A stretch of DNA of 64,000 nucleotides from Rheum nobile (lineage: Eukaryota > Streptophyta > Magnoliopsida > Caryophyllales > Polygonaceae): contig WOAB01000093.1 of the NCBI GenBank assembly GCA_027886185.1, positions 7,006,001 through 7,070,000 on the forward strand, given 5' to 3'. This document shows positions 33,745-44,792 of the stretch, in pieces (the first letter of the stretch is position 1; each line of letters starts with the position of its first letter). The notes under the pieces were generated by a model that saw only the letters and a program-made list of their open reading frames with translations, did no database searches and had not been told where the DNA came from. Position numbers and translations under genes: made by a program.

Positions 33745-34670
33745 ATTGGGTGGGCTGGATGAGGTGACATAGCTTAGAAACAGTCACATAGGCGAATTAA
33801 ACGTGGTGACGACACATAAGCGAATTGAACGTAGTGACGACATGTAGGATTTAAGCATCTCCTTTAGTATATAATATATAGATAGATTAGTAATAATATA
33901 TTGCTGGATGAAATAATCTTTTTGGACTAAAGTAAAATAGTAAGAGATCCATTAAAAAAATAGTAAGAGAATTTTCTTTTTCAGCTATTGATTATATCGC
34001 CTAAGTTGCCTAACTACTTATATTATAATTTTTCAAAGGCTTGAGGTAGTAATAATATCACCTATACGATTGTGATAAATTGCAACAATTTGATAACTCC
34101 AAGATTCGTAAGTAATTTTTCTATTTATTATGTTTTTAATGTATTGATAAAATAATTAAATAAATTGGTAGCCAATTGTATTGCGGGACTCAAAAGTTGT
34201 GTACCCATATTTATCATAAGCTTGTATTTAAAATTAAATTAAATAAACTCTAATATATAATTAAATCAATATATTTTTTTTTTAAATGTTGGATGATGTG
34301 ACGAATGATGGTTCGATAATAATAACACATAAGCGAATTAAGCATGATGACAACACGAATGATTTAGATCTCTCCTTTAGCATATAGATTAAATAATATC
34401 ATCAACTAATAAATCTATCAAAAGAATTGATTTTATAATATCTCTTGGAAACTTAAGTTGGTTGGATTTTGTAATTAAATTTATTTGATTAAAAAAGTAT
34501 TGTATATATTTAAGTTGGACCCACTGTTATATTTTTTTCTAAAAGGATAGATAATGTGATGGATTATGGTTAGATGAGTAATGACAAATATGCGAATTCA
34601 TCTTGGTGACGACACATAGGATTTAGGCGTCTCCTTTGGTATATATATAGATAGATATAGATAGATTGAT
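33745..34670. repeat. Dispersed repeat family, three tandemly placed ends (Helitron-like?)
   Basis: Three related ends occur at about 33755-33895, 34290-34400 and 34545-34660, and a fourth at 40990-41115. Each has GGATGATGTGAC or similar, then ACACATAAGCGAATT, GTGACGACACRTAGGATTTA and CTCCTTTAGTATATA with GATAGAT. On the minus strand they start TCTATATATATAC, which would suit the TC start of a Helitron. I found no CTRR end or hairpin to prove this. Confidence 0.4.
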
Positions 34671-34706
34671 AAAAACAAAACAATAGAGGAGCAATAAAAG
34701 GGAAGG

Positions 34707-35121
34707 TGTAGTAGGGAGATGTAATTTTGAGCCCAACTGCCAAGCCCAACACATAAGCCTAACGAGGTTACATCCTAAAATCAATTGACAATAGGAGGAG
34801 TAGCATATCTACTTATATACTAGGCTTGGATACCTCACACTTCCGATGTGGGACTCTCATTTGACCATCAACAATCCCACCTCACTTGAGGGTCCCACAC
34901 AGGGTCCCACAAACCGCGCCTGTCCCCAGCCGAGCCGTCGGCTCTAATACCAATTGTAGCGGGGAGATGTACGTTTGAGCTCAACTGCCGAGCCCAACAC
35001 ATAAGTCCAACAAGTTTCCATCCTAAAACCATTTGACAATAGGAGGAGTAGTCCATCTACTTATATACTAGGCTTGGATACCTCATACTTTCGATGTGAG
35101 ACTCTCAATTGACCCTCAACA
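34707..35121 (-). mobile_element. Complete TRIM retrotransposon (415 bp)
   Basis: Two direct repeats of 167 bp (34707-34873 and 34955-35121) flank 81 bp. Read on the minus strand each LTR starts TGTTGA and ends CTACA. After the first comes TTGGTATTAGAGCC, a near-match to the tRNA-Met primer-binding site, and before the second the purine-rich AGTGAGGTGGGAT. The element is flanked by the perfect 5-bp duplication GAAGG (34702-34706 and 35122-35126). Its tiny non-coding interior marks it as a terminal-repeat retrotransposon in miniature, dependent on other elements' proteins. Confidence 0.92.
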
Positions 35122-35126
35122 GAAGG

Positions 35127-35470
35127 TCATGCTATAAAACAGATACAAAATATGCATCAACATGAAAGCATGAAACAAGAAATCGAGAAATCGAGAAGGA
35201 AGAAATCTTGCTTCGAGAAGGGAGAAAAGAGGAGCAAGTGCTCTTTCAAATTTATAATAAATCGTGTTGATAACATGTTATAAACTAAGAGAAAGAGAAA
35301 TATTTGAGAGAAGAGAAGAGAGCAATGAGAGAGTAAAGATGTGTTTATTAGGCTTTCCAATGAAAGCCTTATATAGGGATTATAATGCTTGGAGAAAAAG
35401 ATTACTCTAGGGTTATGGTAACCTTATCTAATGTACATTCACATATATAAATATTATAACATGCATTCAT
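35127..35470 (-). repeat. Copia-like LTR remnant next to the TRIM
   Basis: On the minus strand the sequence CTCTTTCTCTTAGTTTATAA runs into CATGTTATCAACACGA at about 35260, resembling the LTR end and TATCA-type primer-binding phrase of some plant copia elements. The TRIM sits inside it, since sequence on both sides of the GAAGG duplication looks continuous. There is no coding sequence. Confidence 0.35.
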
Positions 35471-35871
35471 TTTTTACAATTCTTCTAATCTATAATTATT
35501 TGTTTATATAAAATATATATTGAAGAATTTTTAAGAGAAAATACTTAAAAACCTTTTATTTATAAATTTAAAAGTGACTTTTATAATATCGATATTGAAA
35601 ATTACCCAAATGCTATTAGATTAATTTATTAATGAGAGTTTAAACTATTATCCTTGATTGTTGAAAATAAAGGAATAATAACAAAATATAAATAAGTTTT
35701 AAATATTATTATTTAATATCTCAAACTATTATATATATAAGTTTAAGACTTTACGTTTTTTTTCTGCAAAGAAAAACTATAGTGTTTGTAACATAAAAAT
35801 CATGTGATCTATATACATACTAAAGTAAAATATATCTTTTCTATGAATCAACCAATCATGCATGTCATATA
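35471..35871. other. AT-rich stretch, no gene seen
   Basis: Very AT-rich, with no open frame of note and no recognisable repeat edge. Confidence 0.5.
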
Positions 35872-35879
35872 GGCAAACC

Positions 35880-36325
35880 TAGTGCTGTTCAAATCTCGAC
35901 CGGACCGGAAAACCGGATCGGACCGGACCGGAAATGACCAGACCGGTGAAAATACGGTCCGGTCTCTGGTTCAGATAATTTCCTTAATCTGGTTCTGGTC
36001 CGGTCCGGTCCAAACCCGGAAAAAAACCGGTCCGGATCGGTGGATCGGATTTTTTTTTGATTTGTTTTTAATTTATATGTTTTTTTTGGAGATTTATATG
36101 TATTTTTATAGATATTTTTCTTAATTTAATAAGTTAGGAGTATATATGTTTTTTAGATATTTTTTTATAGATTTTAAATAAGAATTTAAATATTTTTTGT
36201 TAAAATAAAATCCGGTCTAAACCGGTCCAGGATCGGACCGGAACTGGACCAGACCGAATAGGTCCGATCCGGTCTCCGATCCGGACTTTTGGAAAAATCC
36301 AGTCCGGACCGGATGAACACCCCTA
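35880..36325. mobile_element. hAT-type MITE with CCGGACCGG arms (446 bp)
   Basis: The ends are TAGTGCTGTTCA and TGAACACCCCTA, the standard hAT MITE termini with two mismatches. The 8-bp direct repeat GGCAAACC flanks it exactly (35872-35879, 36326-36333). Both arms are built from CCGGACCGGA words (for example 35896-35945 and 36225-36312) and fold on each other around an AT-rich centre. It has no coding capacity; the 80-codon frame through it is a by-product. Confidence 0.9.
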
Positions 36326-36333
36326 GGCAAACC

Positions 36334-36892
36334 TCAACGTCTAAATGTTATTATTTCAAAACCAATTAATTTAATTTGAAATTTTTGTGTCATAAATATG
36401 TTACTAATTTTTTTCTATCATATAATGTTTTTCATATATATCGTAATATAATTTTTTTTATATTTTAATTTTAAGAGTAATTGTTATTGTGATATGCTTG
36501 CATGTGATTAAAAGGTTGTTTTTATATTTATTTAATTGTCCTAATTTATAATTGAAGATGATTTTAAGCTATATATACTTTAACTTATATACTATCAAAG
36601 TATGTAACTTGATACTCTACCAAAAACGATATGTAAGTTGATATAAAAAAAAAAGCTTAAAGACTGTTTTACCATATTTTCTATTTTTTTAATATAACAT
36701 AATATTTTGTTGTTGCATAAGACGTTAATTCTTTCATCTTCTCCTGATTATGAACATTGTTCAAATGACTTACCTTTACATGCATGTTAATATGTTAAAA
36801 TATCTTATCTATTTCATAAAGTTTATTTTTTTTACATAAAGAAATTCTTTCACCTTCTCCTAAATAGAGACATGTAATGTTAAGAAATCTAA
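36334..36892. other. AT-rich stretch, no gene seen
   Basis: No frames or structured repeats. The last 60 bases (CTTTCACCTTCTCCTAAATA, then AATGTTAAGAAATCTAACC) match 46530-46585, which gives the empty site for the MITE that follows. Confidence 0.5.
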
Positions 36893-36900
36893 CCTTACAA

Positions 36901-37517
36901 TAGACTTGTGCATCTTCGGGCCCGGGCCGGATATGGTCCGGGCTTGACCTGAAAATTTTGTCCATTTATCCGGGCTTGGGCTGGACTAAGCCCGGAAATA
37001 GGGCTTGGACAACTGTCCAAGCCCGTCCGCATTCTTGGGCCCGGGTAGCCCGCCGAGACCCGTATTCGATTTTGTATATAATTCACGTCTTATAACTCAT
37101 GACCATAATTAAAAAAATATCAAACTTTTTATAAGTCCAAATAGTCTTTTCACCTTATAATAAAAAACAATAAATATCCAATATCAAAGTCTACACACAT
37201 GTGAGAACGAGTGGTGGAGTGGAGTTTGTAACCCATACAAATTTAGATTTTATATTACTTAGTTTGGGTGTTTTTATTTTAATTCTATTTAGGAGTAGTA
37301 ATAATGTAATATTATATATATAAATAATATTTATATATTATATACGGGCCGGACTTATAAGCCCTACAGGGTTTGATCCCTTGTCCATACCCGGCCATCC
37401 CGGTACTCGAGCCAGGTATTTTCGGCCCTTTAAGGCTTATAAGCTTGTCCATACCCTCCCGTTTACACGGGCGGACGGACCGAGCCCCGGGCCAACCCGC
37501 GTTTGCCCCCAGGTCTA
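36901..37517. mobile_element. hAT-type MITE with GGCCCGGG arms (617 bp)
   Basis: It starts TAGACTTGTGCATC and ends CCCCCAGGTCTA. The flanking 8-mers CCTTACAA (36893-36900) and CCTTACAT (37518-37525) match at seven of eight positions. The paralogous sequence at 46576-46600 reads straight across (CTAACCTTACATGTATATAC), an unoccupied site that confirms the insertion. Arms carry GGGCCCGGGCCGG and its complements. The look is the same as the MITE at 19364. Confidence 0.85.
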
Positions 37518-37525
37518 CCTTACAT

Positions 37526-37880
37526 GTATATACTAGTCACTTATTTTAGTGTTGGTGCAGATGGTTGATTTTTATATATTATGTTTGCATGCATGTTTAT
37601 GAGGTTGTTAGATGTTTGTACAAATTGTCAAGATTAAAAGTTAGTACGTAGGATGCAATAGATTGACTTACTAATTTATTTTAATTTTTTTCAATGATAT
37701 AAATCTTTCAAGAAAAATTATCTTATTGTTATTTCGTTCTTACAAAATTTGATCTAAAATTTTATAATTAAAATAATAAAATTTATAGATTTAACATACT
37801 TTATTCTATAACAAAAAACTTATGTATAATAGATACGATCATTCATGGCTATTTTCTAAGTTTAATATATATATGGTCGT
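37526..37880. repeat. Duplicated AT-rich segment, copy A
   Basis: Runs of near-identity link 37526-37870 with 45247-45590 and, in part, with 46585-46640. The sister segment 40450-40830 continues the match to 45620-46000, so copy A is interrupted by the MULE at 37880-40446. No genes. Confidence 0.75.
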
Positions 37881-38765
37881 TGCTATTTAGCGCCCCAGGT
37901 AAATTGCTTTTTAGCGCCCTGGGCCGTCCGTCACGAACGAATATAACCCGTCCGTGACAGATGAGTACGTTTTGTCCGTCACGGAGTTGCTTTACAAAAC
38001 TACGACACGATTTTGGAATCGTCATAACTTTTGATTCTCCGGTCCAAATGCGATGAAATTTGGAGGAGTTATAGTTGACATCTTGATCTATAATCTGACG
38101 TTGGAATCACTCAATTCGGAGTTACGTATAAAACGTTATACTTCTCCAAAGACGTGACAAAAAATAAAGATCTGTTAAGCGCCAATATGAGTACAATAAC
38201 AATTAAGTCGGATTACAATAGCATTGCAATCATGAATCACAATAGCATTACAATGTGTGAGTACAATAGCATTTAAGTCGGCTTGCGACCTCGTCTCTTT
38301 CTTGTGGAAGAAGGTTCGAACGCCATCAACTGAGAAACGAATGGATCATATAGACAAGCAGCATAGGAATTATGTGCATGCTCCCACATGACAAATACTG
38401 GAGGCAATGGTGATGCCTCTGATAGGGTCATCTACAAAAGAATGGAGAACGTACTCAGTTGCCTAGTTCATGGATTCAAATAATAAATATAAAATAATTA
38501 AATATTGCTGGTTGATCCCGTATAGGGAAAGACTTGTGTCAGCTTGGACAGATACTATTTTCACGCTTGGATTGTCCAATCTGTATTCACTGCATTTGCT
38601 AAATTTTCACTGCATTTTGTTCTCTGCATTCTCTGTCCGTCACGTATGGTTTATGTCCACACGTGACGGACGAAGGTGTTTCATACGTCACGTGTGGATA
38701 CAGTGTTTCGTCCGTCACATATGAATTCCATCCATATGTGACAGACAGTTTATGCAGAAAACATA

Positions 38766-39952
38766 TTGCTTGCGTGTGATCAAACTTTAAACTCTTTTGT
38801 ACTAAACTATAGGGTTGAAGGAGCACACTCTAGTTTGAAAGACTTCTTGACTACTCCACATGGTAGTCTAGACACCATATTTGGTCAATACCATTCAAAG
38901 ATGAGTAACCAAGTAAAGGACATCAAGGGGACCTTAAACAAAAGTGTACAAAACACGATGACTCTTGTGACATGAGCTGATGTTTTCAAGCGGTTGAAGT
39001 ACAAAGTATCTAAGGTTGCACTTGACTGCTTGACGGAGGAATACAAAAAAGGGGAAAATCCATTTTGTGACAAGATCTGCAGATGCCAGATGAGAGTGAG
39101 AGATGGATTGCCGTGTGTGCATGACATCGCTAGAAATGTGACGAGTTCAATCCCTATTAAGCCTTCAGCGTTGCATCCGTTTTGGAGACGATTGAGTTTG
39201 TCAGAAGTGCAAGACGAAGGTGAGGTTGAGGTGAAGCGCAGAGTCGCGAGATCTTTGATGGATCAATTTTATACGGATCATTTCCTCAATCTGTCAGCAG
39301 ATGATCAAGAAAAATGTGTCTCGCGACTTTACGACATAGCTCGCCCCGAGGGGACTAGTCTACAAAAGCTGGCTATTGTGAGGCATAAAAGACGACCAAT
39401 GGGAGCTCTAAACAAAGATATCACTAAAAGACATCCTTCTTCATGGGAGTACACAGACAAAGATACGGAAGGGACACCTCCCAAGAAGCAACGAGGTAGG
39501 CCACCAATGCCCACTAACACACATTCACGAAACCCTAAAGCTCATACCACTCCTTTGAGGCCATCTCAGGTTAGAGCTCCCAAGAATCCAGTGGGTCAAA
39601 TGTTTCTACCACATTATATGCCTCCACAATCCTTCATTAAAGACTTTGAGCCGTATAAGCTTAAGACGATCTACATCTGCCATGTTGAGAAGGAGAGACA
39701 TTTCATTTCGGTATGGTACTAATCATTTAATTATTTATTAATTATTTGAACTCATGAACTAGGCAACTGAGTACGTTCTCCATTCTTTTGTAGATGGTCC
39801 TATCAGAGGCGTCACCATTGCCTCCAGTATTTGTCATGTGGGAGCATGCACATGATGTCTCTGCTGCTTGTCTGTATGATCCATTCGTTTCTCAGCTGAT
39901 GGCATTCGGACCTTCTTGCATAAGAAAGAGACGAGGTCGCAAGCCGACTTAA
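38766..39952 (+). pseudogene. MULE transposase, C-terminal half only
   Basis: The frame reads YRVEGAHSSLKDFLTTPHGS, a stop near 38973, then ADVFKRLKYKVSKVALDCL. The SWIM finger CRCQMRVRDGLPCVHDIA follows at about 39083-39136, then a long hydrophilic region and a basic PPKKQRGRPP. An intron (39711-39793) leads to the last exon 39794-39952, which ends RKRRGRKPT. Family members carry the DDE catalytic domain before HSSLK; it is absent, so the element cannot move itself. The last exon lies wholly in the right inverted arm, and an antisense copy sits in the left arm (about 38270-38440). Confidence 0.8.
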
Positions 39953-40235
39953 ATGCTATTGTACTCGCACATTGTAATGCTATTGTGATCCATGATTGCA
40001 ATGATATTGTAAGCCGACTTAAATGCTATTGTACTCGCCTTGGCGCTTAAGAGATATCTGTGTTTTGTCCCGTCTTTGGAGAATTATAAGTTTTTTTCGT
40101 AATCCCGAATTGAGTGATTACAACGTCAGATTAAATATCAAGATGTCAACTATAACTCTTTCAAATTTCAGCGCGTTTGGGTTAGAGAATCAAAAGTTAT
40201 GGCGATTCCAAAATCGTGTCATAGATTAAAGATCA

Positions 40236-40400
40236 ACATGTTCATCCGTCACGGATGAACATGTTTCGTCCGTCACGGATGAACATGTTTCGTCCGTCAC
40301 GGATGAACATGTTTCGTCCGTCACGGATGAACATGTTTCGTCCGTCACGGATGAACATGTTTCACCCGTCACGGATGAACATGTTTCGTCCGTCAGGAAT
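40236..40400. repeat. 24-bp minisatellite in the right MULE arm
   Basis: CGTCCGTCACGGATGAACAT plus GTTT repeats seven times at exact 24-base spacing (GTCAC at 40248, 40272, 40296, 40320, 40344, 40368, and a variant at 40392). The core CGTCCGTCAC also occurs singly in the left arm (37928-37985) and the interior (38635-38745). The left arm lacks the expansion. Confidence 0.88.
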
Positions 40401-40446
40401 GGACCAGGGCGTTAAATAGAAATTTTACCGGGGTGCTAAATAGAAA

Positions 40447-41105
40447 TATATATATATATATTGGTAGAAAAACATAATTCTACATGTAAATTGGATAAAA
40501 TGATTTCTTTAGCATAAATTATAAATATAATAAATATTGTAATATATGACTATCTCTAAATTCTAGAAAAATGCTCTACATTTTGAACCGAATATTGACA
40601 AATATTTTTAAAACTGCTAACTTTAGAAGATTAGATTAAATGTTAGACTATAACTAGCATAGTGCTCATGTCATGCACGGTTAAAGTTATAAACTTTTCT
40701 AAAATACTTTTTTATTAGGTAAATATCGTATTAAAATTTATTATTATTATTTTTAGAGATAAATATATAAAAATTATCTTCTTTTTACCAAAAATTAGGG
40801 ATCTTCTTAATTAATATATAATAATTATTATTTTTAGAAATAGATATAGATTATCTTTTTTTACCAAAAAAAAAATTCTTTTTACCAAAAAGGAAGATAT
40901 ACGTAATTATTATTATTATTATTAGATATTATATTCTTATTTAATATATATTAATTAATGATTTATTGTTATAATATTTTTTTGGTCGACTGGATGAGGT
41001 GGCATAGTTCAGGGCCGATACATAGGCGAATTGAACGTAGTGACGACACGTATGCGAATTGAAAATAAGCTTGACACGTAGGAAATAGGATTCTGTTTTA
41101 GTATA
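40447..41105. repeat. AT-rich continuation of copy A, with a dispersed-repeat end
   Basis: 40461-40830 matches 45635-46000 closely and 48095-48268 more loosely. 40990-41115 is the fourth member of the GTGACGACAC dispersed family described at 33.7-34.7 kb. No gene. Confidence 0.65.
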
Positions 41106-41109
41106 TATA

Positions 41110-41895
41110 GATATATTAGATTAAATCATAGATAATCCTCTATGTTAGTCCACAACCTCTAAATTGTTCCACATTGGTCATCAATGTCTGTGTTTTGTTT
41201 TATTATAGTCCTTAACCTTTCAAATGTTCCAATTAGTCCCTAATGTTTGTTTGTTGTTCTATAATAGTCTCATACCTTCCATTACATTTATTATTATAAT
41301 ATAATAAAATATAGATTTTATAAGTAAATATAGTTTCCTTTTTTAAAAGGAAATATAGTTTTTTTTTAAAGTGAATAAAAAATTTACTTTTTAACACCAA
41401 TAACAATTAACACCATCTTTAGTTTATTTATCTTTACTTTCCATATAATATAATATTAAAAGTAATGATTAAAAAAATTAAAACCTAAAAAACATATTAG
41501 AAGCTTGTTTTAAAACAATATTCAGTTTATTAATTTATTAGAAAAGAAATAATATTCAGTTTATTAATTTATCTTTATCTTTATTTTCAGTTTATTAACC
41601 TAAAAAACATATTAGAAGCTAGTTTATTTATCTTTATCTTTATTTTCCATATAATATAATATTAAAAGTATACACTATCCTTACTAATATTTATAAACAA
41701 TATTCAGTTTATTAATTTAATTTTCATAACATAAAAAACATGGTAAGGATAATATCATGTATTAGAAAAGAAATTATATTTTATTCTATTATAAAAATAA
41801 AATGTAGCGGAGAGTTCCGAACTATTGTAGAATGATTAACAAATGTTAGGGACTAATTTAAAATGCTTGAAAGATTAAGGTCTATTATAATGCGA
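41110..41895. repeat. TIR element with GGTCCTCAATGTT ends, truncated copy
   Basis: CTCTAAATTGTTCCACATTG and GTCCTTAACCTTTCAAATG at the left, and AATGCTTGAAAGATTAAGGT at the right, are partly inverted copies. The relative at 56070-57050 is fuller and carries a nested MITE. This copy is cut off at about 41895, where the CTCATGCAC repeat element begins. Non-coding. Confidence 0.6.
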
Positions 41896-42453
41896 AAAAC
41901 AAACACTTACTCATGCACTCAGTGGCCTTTACTAATGCACTCATATTGTCTGACTCATGCACACAGATATATTCATGCATCTAGAAACAAATTTACTTAT
42001 GCACCAACGTTCATTAGCTTATGCACCTATAAACACTTACTCATGCACCAATACATTTTCAGTCATGCACCTATATAAATAGGCTCATGCACCTTGAAAC
42101 ACTTACTCATGCACTCATATTCTCTGACTCATGCACACAAATATATTCATGCATCTAGAAACAAATTTACTTATGCATCAACGTTCATTAGCTTATGCAC
42201 CTATAAACACTTACTCATGCACCAATCCCTTTTCAGTCATGCACCTATATAAATAGGCTCATGTATCTACACACTCTTAACCCTTGCACCTATATACATA
42301 GGCCAAGGCACCTACACACATAGTTACTAATGCACCATCACACACTAAGTCATGCACCTAGAAACACTTACCCATGCACCAACACTCTTTCAGTAATGCA
42401 TCTACACACATTAACTCATGCAGTTATCAAAACACCAAAATGGGAAGATTTAC

Positions 42454-44792
42454 CTGCAGTAAAAGCAAGCTCCCATTGAAAGTCTTTTGTTGTTTATTTT
42501 CTCATGCAACAGAGCAATTAATAAGTGTCTTGTAAAGAAAAGAGCTCCAATTGAAGTTCCTTATTTGATCAACATTCTCCAGTAATTGAAGAATCTTCAA
42601 GTTTATTTTCCCACTGGAATAAGATTCAACAATTGTGTTGACAAACAGCAGAATGAAATATCTCTTAAACCATGGCCCTCCATCATATTGTTTCATTTTT
42701 TTCAAGATGTCGGTCGCCGTCAAATTCTTGATATCCCTCCATGGAAAATCATCTTTCAGTCTCTCCAGAATCTCTTCATTTGTAAGTGATTTAGGTAACT
42801 CAATTTCAACCTCTCCCTTTGGAATGCCAAGATAATCATAGCCATCAGTATCTGTAATTAGTATCTTTCTCCCATCAGTAAGTTTGATTGTAGAATTCAG
42901 AGGGTGAAACCTGCTACAGACATAATGGCCTAGCCTCATAGGCATGTCTTTTATATCCCAGTGAATCACACTTTCAAAGCCCATTTCCACTACAGCATTT
43001 CTCTGATTGGGTTTGAAATCAGATTGTGAAAGCACGTAGGTGGTAATAACAGAGGGCGATGTTCTACACACCAGCATTGTGTAGTCCTTCCTCAGTTCTA
43101 GAATTCCTCTTTTGTTCCCCAGCTTAGGGATCTTGGATTCTAAAACAAATACATTCTCCACCTTCTCTCTAACGCCCCTCACCTGTTTCTTTGTTTTCTT
43201 TGCCTTCCTCTCCTCATCAATCTCCATCATGGCTTTCCTTTTTCTGTCTGCAGCAGCTTTTTCACCAGCAGACTTCCTTTCTTCTGCAGCTCTTCTCTCT
43301 ATTTTCAAAAGCATTTCAGCAATAGGTATATCCTCACTATCAATGTTATCTTCATCCAAGACCCTTGGCCTTTTTGATTTCTGAGGGCGTTTTGCTTGGC
43401 TCTTTTTTCTCTTCCCTGTGTTCAAAAATCAAAAGCATTAGATATTGATTAACAAATCCACGGTGATTAAAAATTAAAGAGATATGATGAGCATTAGCTT
43501 ACCAGCCATAGGAGTGGGAGGTTGTGCATCTCCATGCATTGTCAAAGGTTGCACATTTTCTTGTGCTTCACTCTCTGTTAATTCATGGTGCATAAGAATT
43601 TGTTCATGCACACATTTTTAAACACAAGCACAAGCAGTTATTCATGCACCTTTGCAAACATACTTATGCATGAGTGCTTGTTTATTGGTGCATAAGTGTG
43701 TTTATAAAGCTGCACATATAAGTGCTTTTGCTTGTGACTGATACTGTGAAAGTGCATGACTGATACTGCACATATAAGTGCTTGTTTATTGGTGCATAAG
43801 TGGTTGTTTATTGGTGCACAAACATACTCATGCACCAACAAGTAATTACTCATGCAATATCACATATTAAGTCATGCACTAACATACCAACTCATGCACC
43901 AACAAGAAATTACTAAGAAATAACTCATGCACCAATAAGAAATAACTCATGCACTTTCAGTTATTAATTACTCATGCATTTATATTTCTATTTGACTCAT
44001 GCATTTATATTTCTATTTGACTTACCAGTGTCTATATATTTTTGTGATCTTGTCACTCTTTTTGTTATTGATGGTGATGACGAAGTTGTATTTGTAGTAA
44101 CTGGATCTAGTTGTTTTGTTTTAGCTTGAGATCTGGATTTTCTTTGAGTTTTGCTTGGTGATGTAAGCTGGACTGGTGTTTGACTAATGATTATTGTACC
44201 ATATCTTAACTCCTTCACTATATGGGGTGGATTTTTGTCATCACCATGCTTGATTTTTCCTACATATTATACACATAAATCATTCATAATGGACATTATT
44301 ATTCACATAACCACATGTTAGGCTCATGCATCTATAAACTCTTAACTCTAGCACCTACATACAAAGACCAAGGCACATACACATATAGTTACGCATGCAC
44401 CATCACAAACTAAGTCATGCACCTAGAAACACTTACTCATGCACTCATATTCTCTGACTCATGCACACAGATATATTCATGCATCTAGAAACAAATTTAC
44501 TTATGCACCAACGTTCATTAGCTTATGCACCTATAAACACTTACTCATGCACCAATCCCTTTTCAGTCATGCACCTATACAAATAGGCTTATGCATCTAC
44601 ACACTCTTAACTCTTGCATCTACACACATAGTTGCGCATGCACCATCACACACTAAGTCATGCACCTAGAAACACTTACTCATGCACCAACACCTTTGCA
44701 TACTGTATAAAATGCATACCGAAATCGCGACGATTCATCAACTGAACAACTGAAAATATACCTTGTGTTCCACTCGCAATCTTCGACCTCAT
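42454..44792 (-). pseudogene. Ulp1-family/VANC-like transposon protein, four exons, truncated
   Basis: Exons with GT-AG edges and matching phase: 44792-44762 (MRSKIASGTQ), 44259-44026, 43574-43503 and 43415-42454. The N-terminal 170 residues are basic and disordered (KRPQKSKRPR, KRKAMMEIDEERKAKKTKKQ). From about residue 205 comes a conserved-looking block: VVEMGFESVIHWDIKDMP, LGHYVCSRFHP, DTDGYDYLGIPKG, then FKRYFILLFVNTIVESYSSG and ENVDQIRNFNW. This resembles the region before the protease domain in plant transposon-encoded Ulp1-type proteins (DUF1985/VANC type). The match is from memory of the pattern. A TGA at 42502 stops it and no protease exon follows. Confidence 0.5.

Larger units (their letters stand above)
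37880..40446 (+). mobile_element. MULE with very long terminal inverted repeats
   Basis: The outer ends CTATTTAGCGCCCCAGGTAA and CTATTTAGCACCCCGGTAAA are inverted copies. The inverted match continues inward to about 38505 on the left and 39722 on the right, giving arms of about 620 and 720 bp. The duplicated host segment at 45590-45620 lacks it, proving insertion. The flanks are AT dinucleotide runs, so the 9-bp duplication expected for Mutator-like elements cannot be read cleanly. The core encodes the C-terminal half of a transposase. Confidence 0.85.

Noticed and set aside
40236..40400. CRISPR-like regular repeat
   Set aside because: The 24-bp units are directly adjacent without unique spacers, and the genome is plant.
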